Below are positions 60,051 to 64,000 of a DNA stretch of 64,000 bases, piece by piece; position 1 is the stretch's first letter; every line of letters begins with the position of its first letter. This DNA comes from Penium margaritaceum. Taxonomy: Eukaryota; Streptophyta; Zygnematophyceae; Desmidiales; Peniaceae. Below the pieces are notes generated by a model. That model made no database searches and was not told the origin of the DNA. It was given only the letters and a program-made list of their open reading frames with translations. The translations under genes and the position numbers were made by a program. The DNA lies in the NCBI GenBank assembly GCA_023375785.1, contig SZWC01000567.1:226674-290673 (forward strand), in the 5' to 3' direction.

Positions 60051-60410
60051 AATCTCTGGCTTTCTCAACTGTTTTCTGGCTTGCTCCTTTGTTCTCTGGC
60101 TTGCTCTACCATTCTCTGACTTGCTTCACTGTTCCCTGGCTTGCTCCATCTTTCTCTGCCTTGCTCCATCTTTCTCTGGCATGCTTCACCTTTCTCCGGA
60201 TCGCTCCACTGTTCTCTGGCTTGCTCCACCGTTCTCTGGCTTGCTTCACCTTTATCTGGCTTGCTCTACCTTTCTCTGGCTTGCTCTACCATTCTATAGC
60301 TTGTTCCACTGCTCTTTGGCTTGCTCCACCTTTCTCAAGCTTGCTTCACCTTTTTCTGCATTGCTACAAATTCCTCTGGCTCACTCTACCGTTCTCTGGC
60401 TTGCTCCACT

Positions 60411-60488
60411 GTTCTCTGGCTTGCTCTACCGCTCTGTCGCTTGATCTACCATTCTCAGGCCTGATCTTCCGTTCTCTGGCTTGCTCTA
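60411..60488 (-). repeat. Isolated copy of the 60-bp array unit
   Basis: Matches one period of the 59,251-59,871 array plus ~18 bp, about 540 bp past the array, in otherwise ordinary satellite. Confidence 0.9.
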
Positions 60489-61030
60489 CCGTTCTCTGAC
60501 TTGCTCCACCTTTCTATGGCTTGCTCCACCTTTCTCTGGCTTGTTCCACCGTTCTCTGGCTTGCTCTACCGTTCTCTTGCTTGCTCCACATCTCTCTAGC
60601 TTTCTGCACATTCCTCCGGCTAGCTCCACCTTTCTCTTTCTTGCTCCATTATTCTTTGGCTTGCTTCACCTTTCTCTGGCTAACTCCACCTTTCCCTAGC
60701 TTGCTCTACCGTTCTCTTCATTGCTCCACCGTTCTCTGGCCTGCTCCACTGTTCTCTTGCTTGCTCCACTGTTCTCTGGATTTCTGCACCTTTCTCTGGC
60801 TTGCTCCACCTTTTTCTGGCTTGCTCCACCTCTCCCTGGCTTTCTGCACATTCCCCCGGCTAGCTCCACCTTTCTCTGGCATGCTCCACCATTCCCTGAC
60901 TTGCACCTCCTTTCTCTGGCTTGCACCACATTTCTCTGGCATGCTCCACCTTTCTCTGGCTTGCTCCATCTTTCTCTGGCTTCCTCCAACGTTCTCCGGC
61001 TTGCTCCACCATTCTCGGGCTTGCTCAACC

Positions 61031-61405
61031 GTTCTCTGGCTTGCTCCACCTTTCGCTGGCTTGCTCCACCTTTTTCTGGCTAGGTCCACCGTTCTCTGGC
61101 TTGCTCCACCTTTCGCTGGCTTGCTCCACCTTTTTCTGGCTAGGTCCACCGTTCTCTGGCTTGCTCCACCTTTCGCTGGCTTGCTCCACCTTTTTCTGGC
61201 TAGGTCCACCGTTCTCTGGCTTGCTCCACCTTTCGCTGGCTTGCTCCACCTTTTTCTGGCTAGGTCCACCGTTCTCTGGCTTGCTCCACCTTTCGCTGGC
61301 TTGCTCCACCTTTTTCTGGCTAGGTCCACCGTTCTCTGGCTTGCTCCACCTTTCGCTGGCTTGCTCCACCTTTTTCTGGCTAGGTCCACCGTTCTCTGGC
61401 TTGCT
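61031..61405 (-). repeat. Second 60-bp higher-order array, 6 copies plus partial
   Basis: Six identical copies from 61,031 to 61,390, recognised by TTTCGCTGGC and TAGGTCCACC, then 15 bases of a seventh. Confidence 0.96.
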
Positions 61406-61890
61406 TCATCGTTCCCTGGCTTTCTTTACCGTTCTCTCACTTGCTCCACCGTTCTCTGGCTTGCACTACCTCTCTCTGTCTTGCTCCACTGTTCTCTGGC
61501 TTGGTCCACCTTTCTTTGGCTTACTCCAGCTATCCCTGGCTTGATGTACCTTTCTCTGGCTTGCTCCACCGTTCTCTGGCTTGCTCCATCATCATCTGGC
61601 TTGATCCGCCATTCTCGGGCTTGCTCCACCTTTCTCTGGCTTTCTGCACCATTCTCTGGCTTGCTCCATCTTTCTTTGGCCTTTTCCACATTTCCCTGGC
61701 TAGCTCCACCTTTCTCAGGCATGCTCCACCGTTCTCTGAATTGCTCCATCTTTCTCTGGCTTGCACCACCTTTCTCTGGCTTGCTCCAACTTTCTCTGGC
61801 TTGCTCCACCTTTCCCTGGATTCTTTCACCATTCTCTGGCTTGCTCCACCATTCTCTGGCTTGCTCCACCTTTCTCTGGCTTGCTCCACC

Positions 61891-62330
61891 TTTCTCTGGC
61901 TTGCTCCACCAATCTCTGGCTTGCTCCACCTTTTTCTGGCTTGTTCCACCTTTCTCTGGCTTGCTCCACCAATCTCTGGCTTGCTCCACCTTTTTCTGGC
62001 TTGTTCCACCTTTCTCTGGCTTGCTCCACCAATCTCTGGCTTGCTCCACCTTTTTCTGGCTTGTTCCACCTTTCTCTGGCTTGCTCCACCAATCTCTGGC
62101 TTGCTCCACCTTTTTCTGGCTTGTTCCACCTTTCTCTGGCTTGCTCCACCAATCTCTGGCTTGCTCCACCTTTTTCTGGCTTGTTCCACCTTTCTCTGGC
62201 TTGCTCCACCAATCTCTGGCTTGCTCCACCTTTTTCTGGCTTGTTCCACCTTTCTCTGGCTTGCTCCACCAATCTCTGGCTTGCTCCACCTTTTTCTGGC
62301 TTGTTCCACCTTTCTCTGGCTTGCTCCACT
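61891..62330 (-). repeat. Third 60-bp higher-order array, ~7.3 copies
   Basis: Period of three units including AATCTCTGGC, TTTTTCTGGC and TTGTTCCACC, copies visually identical. Its unit differs from both other 60-bp arrays. Confidence 0.95.
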
Positions 62331-62734
62331 TTTCTCTGGCTTGCTCCACCTTTCCTTGGGTTGATCCACATTTCTCTGGCTTGCTCCACATTTCCTTGGC
62401 TTTCTCCACCTTTGTCTAGCTTGCTTCGCCGTTATATGGCTTGCTCCACCTTTGTCTGGCTTGCTCCACCTTTCTTTGGCTTGCTCTACCTTTCCCTGGC
62501 TTGCTCCACCTTTCTCTAGCCTGCTCCATCTTTCTCTGGCTTGTTCCACCTTTCTCATCTTACTACACCGTTCTCTTGCTTGCACCACCTTTCTCTGGCT
62601 TGCTCCGCCTTTCTCTGGCTTGCTCTACCTTCCTTTGGCTTGCTCCATCCTTCTCTGGCTTGCTCCACCTTTCCCTGTCTTGCTCCTTCTTCTCTGGCGT
62701 GCTATATCGTTCTCTGGCTTGCTCAGCAAACGTC

Positions 62735-63823
62735 AGCAGCGCAGGAGGTTTCATCCCTGCACAAATTCTTTCTATCCTCGACGCAGCAGCACCTTCTGCT
62801 CAGCAGCACCCTCCTCCTCCGCACAATGATCCACTTGATCATTTCACAGCATCTCGCAGTGACCGGCACTCAAGCCAGAATTCACAGCATTTGTCCTCAT
62901 CTCCTTTCTCCCCAACTCATCCCTCACTCATCCCTCCTCTGAGGCCAAGTCAACCTTGCAACTCCTAGGCTGTGTTCCTGGTGTATCGGACATCACTTGT
63001 CATCCTGCTTGTTACTTGAGCCAACGAGTGGAACAAGCCGTCACTCCACCAGACCTGACCTTGGACGAGGAATCCTCTCTCAGCCTTCGTACAAGGACAC
63101 TGCATATCAGCTGTGGCAGAGTCTCTCCTGTGATTGGCACAGTGGCAGTGCTTTCCTTTCCCTCTCATCACTCCTCTCATCTCTGCACATGGCTCTCTCA
63201 TGGGAGACGTGTGCTGTGCTAGCGGAAGATGGAAGTAATGTTACTGTTTGGGAAAACCATGTGCTCACTCTGGTACACCGAACCTTGATCAACCAGTACA
63301 ATATGGTGCAGCTTCTCACTGGACAGTATGAATACCTTTGCTTGCCACATTGCACCATCCCAGACTATGAAGATGCCTTCTTCAATATCTGCTTCGGGAG
63401 CGGCTCCAGTCTTCCTACCTTCATCACCAACTAAAGACCAACTCCATCCCTGAACTGTACCATCGTATCCTGCAACAAGCCTGGAGGAAACAGTGGAGTG
63501 CAAGTACATTTCAGAAGAACGACAACTTTCCAGACCTTATTGGAAGAGTGCGTGTTCTGCGCCACACTTCTTCCACCTCCACAGCACAAGAATGGGAAAA
63601 ACAGGTCTATAAGACCTTGTACCCTGAACTGTTGCATGGCTATGGGATCACTGCTGCACTGATTAGAAGTCTCACCTACCTCGGGCCAACAGTATCTGAC
63701 GAAAGCCTCCGCCTCTACTAGGAACAGATCAATCAGGAAATCAGGGAAAGACTCAAGCGAGTCCTTGAACGAAAACTTCATCAGCTGGTAAATGAATTCT
63801 TTTCTGACCTTGGGGAAATGTGA
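62735..63823 (+). pseudogene. Unrecognised protein-like region in shifting frames
   Basis: Unique sequence after the satellite. Four overlapping plus-strand open stretches look like parts of one protein: (i) to 62,968, Pro/Ser/His-rich (e.g. SAGGFIPAQILSILDAAAPS); (ii) 62,830-63,222, e.g. QRVEQAVTPPDLTLDEESSL; (iii) 62,943-63,434, e.g. WENHVLTLVHRTLINQYNMV; (iv) 63,371-63,823, e.g. FQKNDNFPDLIGRVRVLRHT, charged and helical-looking towards its end, with one internal TAG at 63,719. Each step moves the frame in the same direction, as successive single-base losses would. I do not recognise the family. Introns are possible but I could not place convincing GT..AG pairs. It could be a decayed gene, a mobile-element protein, or a real gene damaged by base-calling errors. 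Confidence 0.4.
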
Positions 63824-64000
63824 AACAGCTTACTCACGCACTGTGGACTAGAACGTTCACCCATGTGGGAGGACATATACTATCATTAGTACAAGAGGTC
63901 ACCCTTCTAAAACTTTTTCAGATTCACAGGGGGTGTTGGAAACAGAATCTGACAAGACAAATCCCTCGGATATTATGCGATCTCTAAACAACGGTTCAGG
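63824..64000. other. Unique terminal sequence, no supported gene
   Basis: Frame (iv) could continue after its TGA but meets further stops (for example TAG after IYYH). A TTCACAGGGGG run followed by TGTTGGAAACAG (from 63,934) resembles a polypurine tract and LTR start, but no partner LTR is inside the window. Confidence 0.3.

Larger units (their letters stand above)
48718..62726 (-). repeat. 20-bp minisatellite, right arm (inverted polarity)
   Basis: The same unit in reverse complement: + reads GTTCTCTGGCTTGCTCCACC. Polarity is uniform to the end of the arm. Doublets seen here (start, period): 50,421 (100), 50,641 (140), 50,861 (119, third copy near 51,219), 51,341 (120, older copy near 51,101), 51,621 (100), 52,651 (96), 53,401 (120), 53,791 (100), 54,331 (120), 57,601 (136). 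No gene is supported; the open frames on both strands follow from the stop-free unit. Confidence 0.96.

Noticed and set aside
60521-62419. 632-codon plus-strand frame in the right arm
   Set aside because: Same cause: satellite with 60-bp arrays that keep phase. The hydrophobic Leu/Cys/Pro peptide is simply the minus-sense translation of the unit.
1-62726. Telomeric or subtelomeric repeat
   Set aside because: The unit does not resemble TTTAGGG-type telomere repeats and none is seen. A centromeric or pericentromeric role is possible but nothing in the sequence shows it.

Overview
This window is eukaryotic nuclear DNA. About 56 of the 64 kb is one diverged 20-bp minisatellite, consensus GGTGGAGCAAGCCAGAGAAC. 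A decayed Ty1/copia LTR retrotransposon is inserted in it, and the last ~1.3 kb is unique sequence. No operon-like layout or bacterial gene signature is visible. The copia element, the GC-rich third codon positions of its pol, the scaffold gaps and the large satellite would suit a plant or alga, but the sequence does not fix the species.

Layout. Positions 1-40,642 hold the minisatellite with its purine-rich strand on + (left arm). Within it are two tiers of super-repeats (~1.0-15.5 kb and ~17.9-27 kb), a perfect 220-bp x5 array (22,741-23,898), a perfect 120-bp x15 array (32,401-34,217) and a 493-N gap (36,229-36,721). Positions 40,648-46,698 are the copia element on the minus strand. It has two LTRs, a perfect 5-bp target duplication (ACAAC) and gag-PR-IN-RT-RNaseH remnants broken by 14 in-frame stops and two frameshifts. 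Positions 46,704-48,717 resume the same minisatellite. At ~48,717 polarity flips, and 48,718-62,726 carries the reverse-complement orientation with three separate 60-bp higher-order arrays. Positions 62,727-64,000 are unique, with an unrecognised, frame-broken, protein-like region.

Genes. There is no intact gene. The many long reading frames in the satellite arise because the consensus unit has no stop codon in any of six frames. The plus strand reads as a charged 20-residue peptide repeat and the minus strand as a hydrophobic one. The only recognisable proteins are the dead copia polyproteins.

Main observations. (1) Unit variation concentrates at the single CpG of the unit, mostly as TpG and CpA, the pattern expected from methylated-CpG decay. 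(2) All seven single-base n positions are junctions between overlapping contig ends. Two of these overlaps show that a 100-bp or 80-bp doublet is present in one copy and single in the other. (3) About 48 two-copy duplications were located, most with a period of 99-100 or 119-120 bp. (4) The satellite polarity switches once at large scale and once as a 19-bp hairpin.
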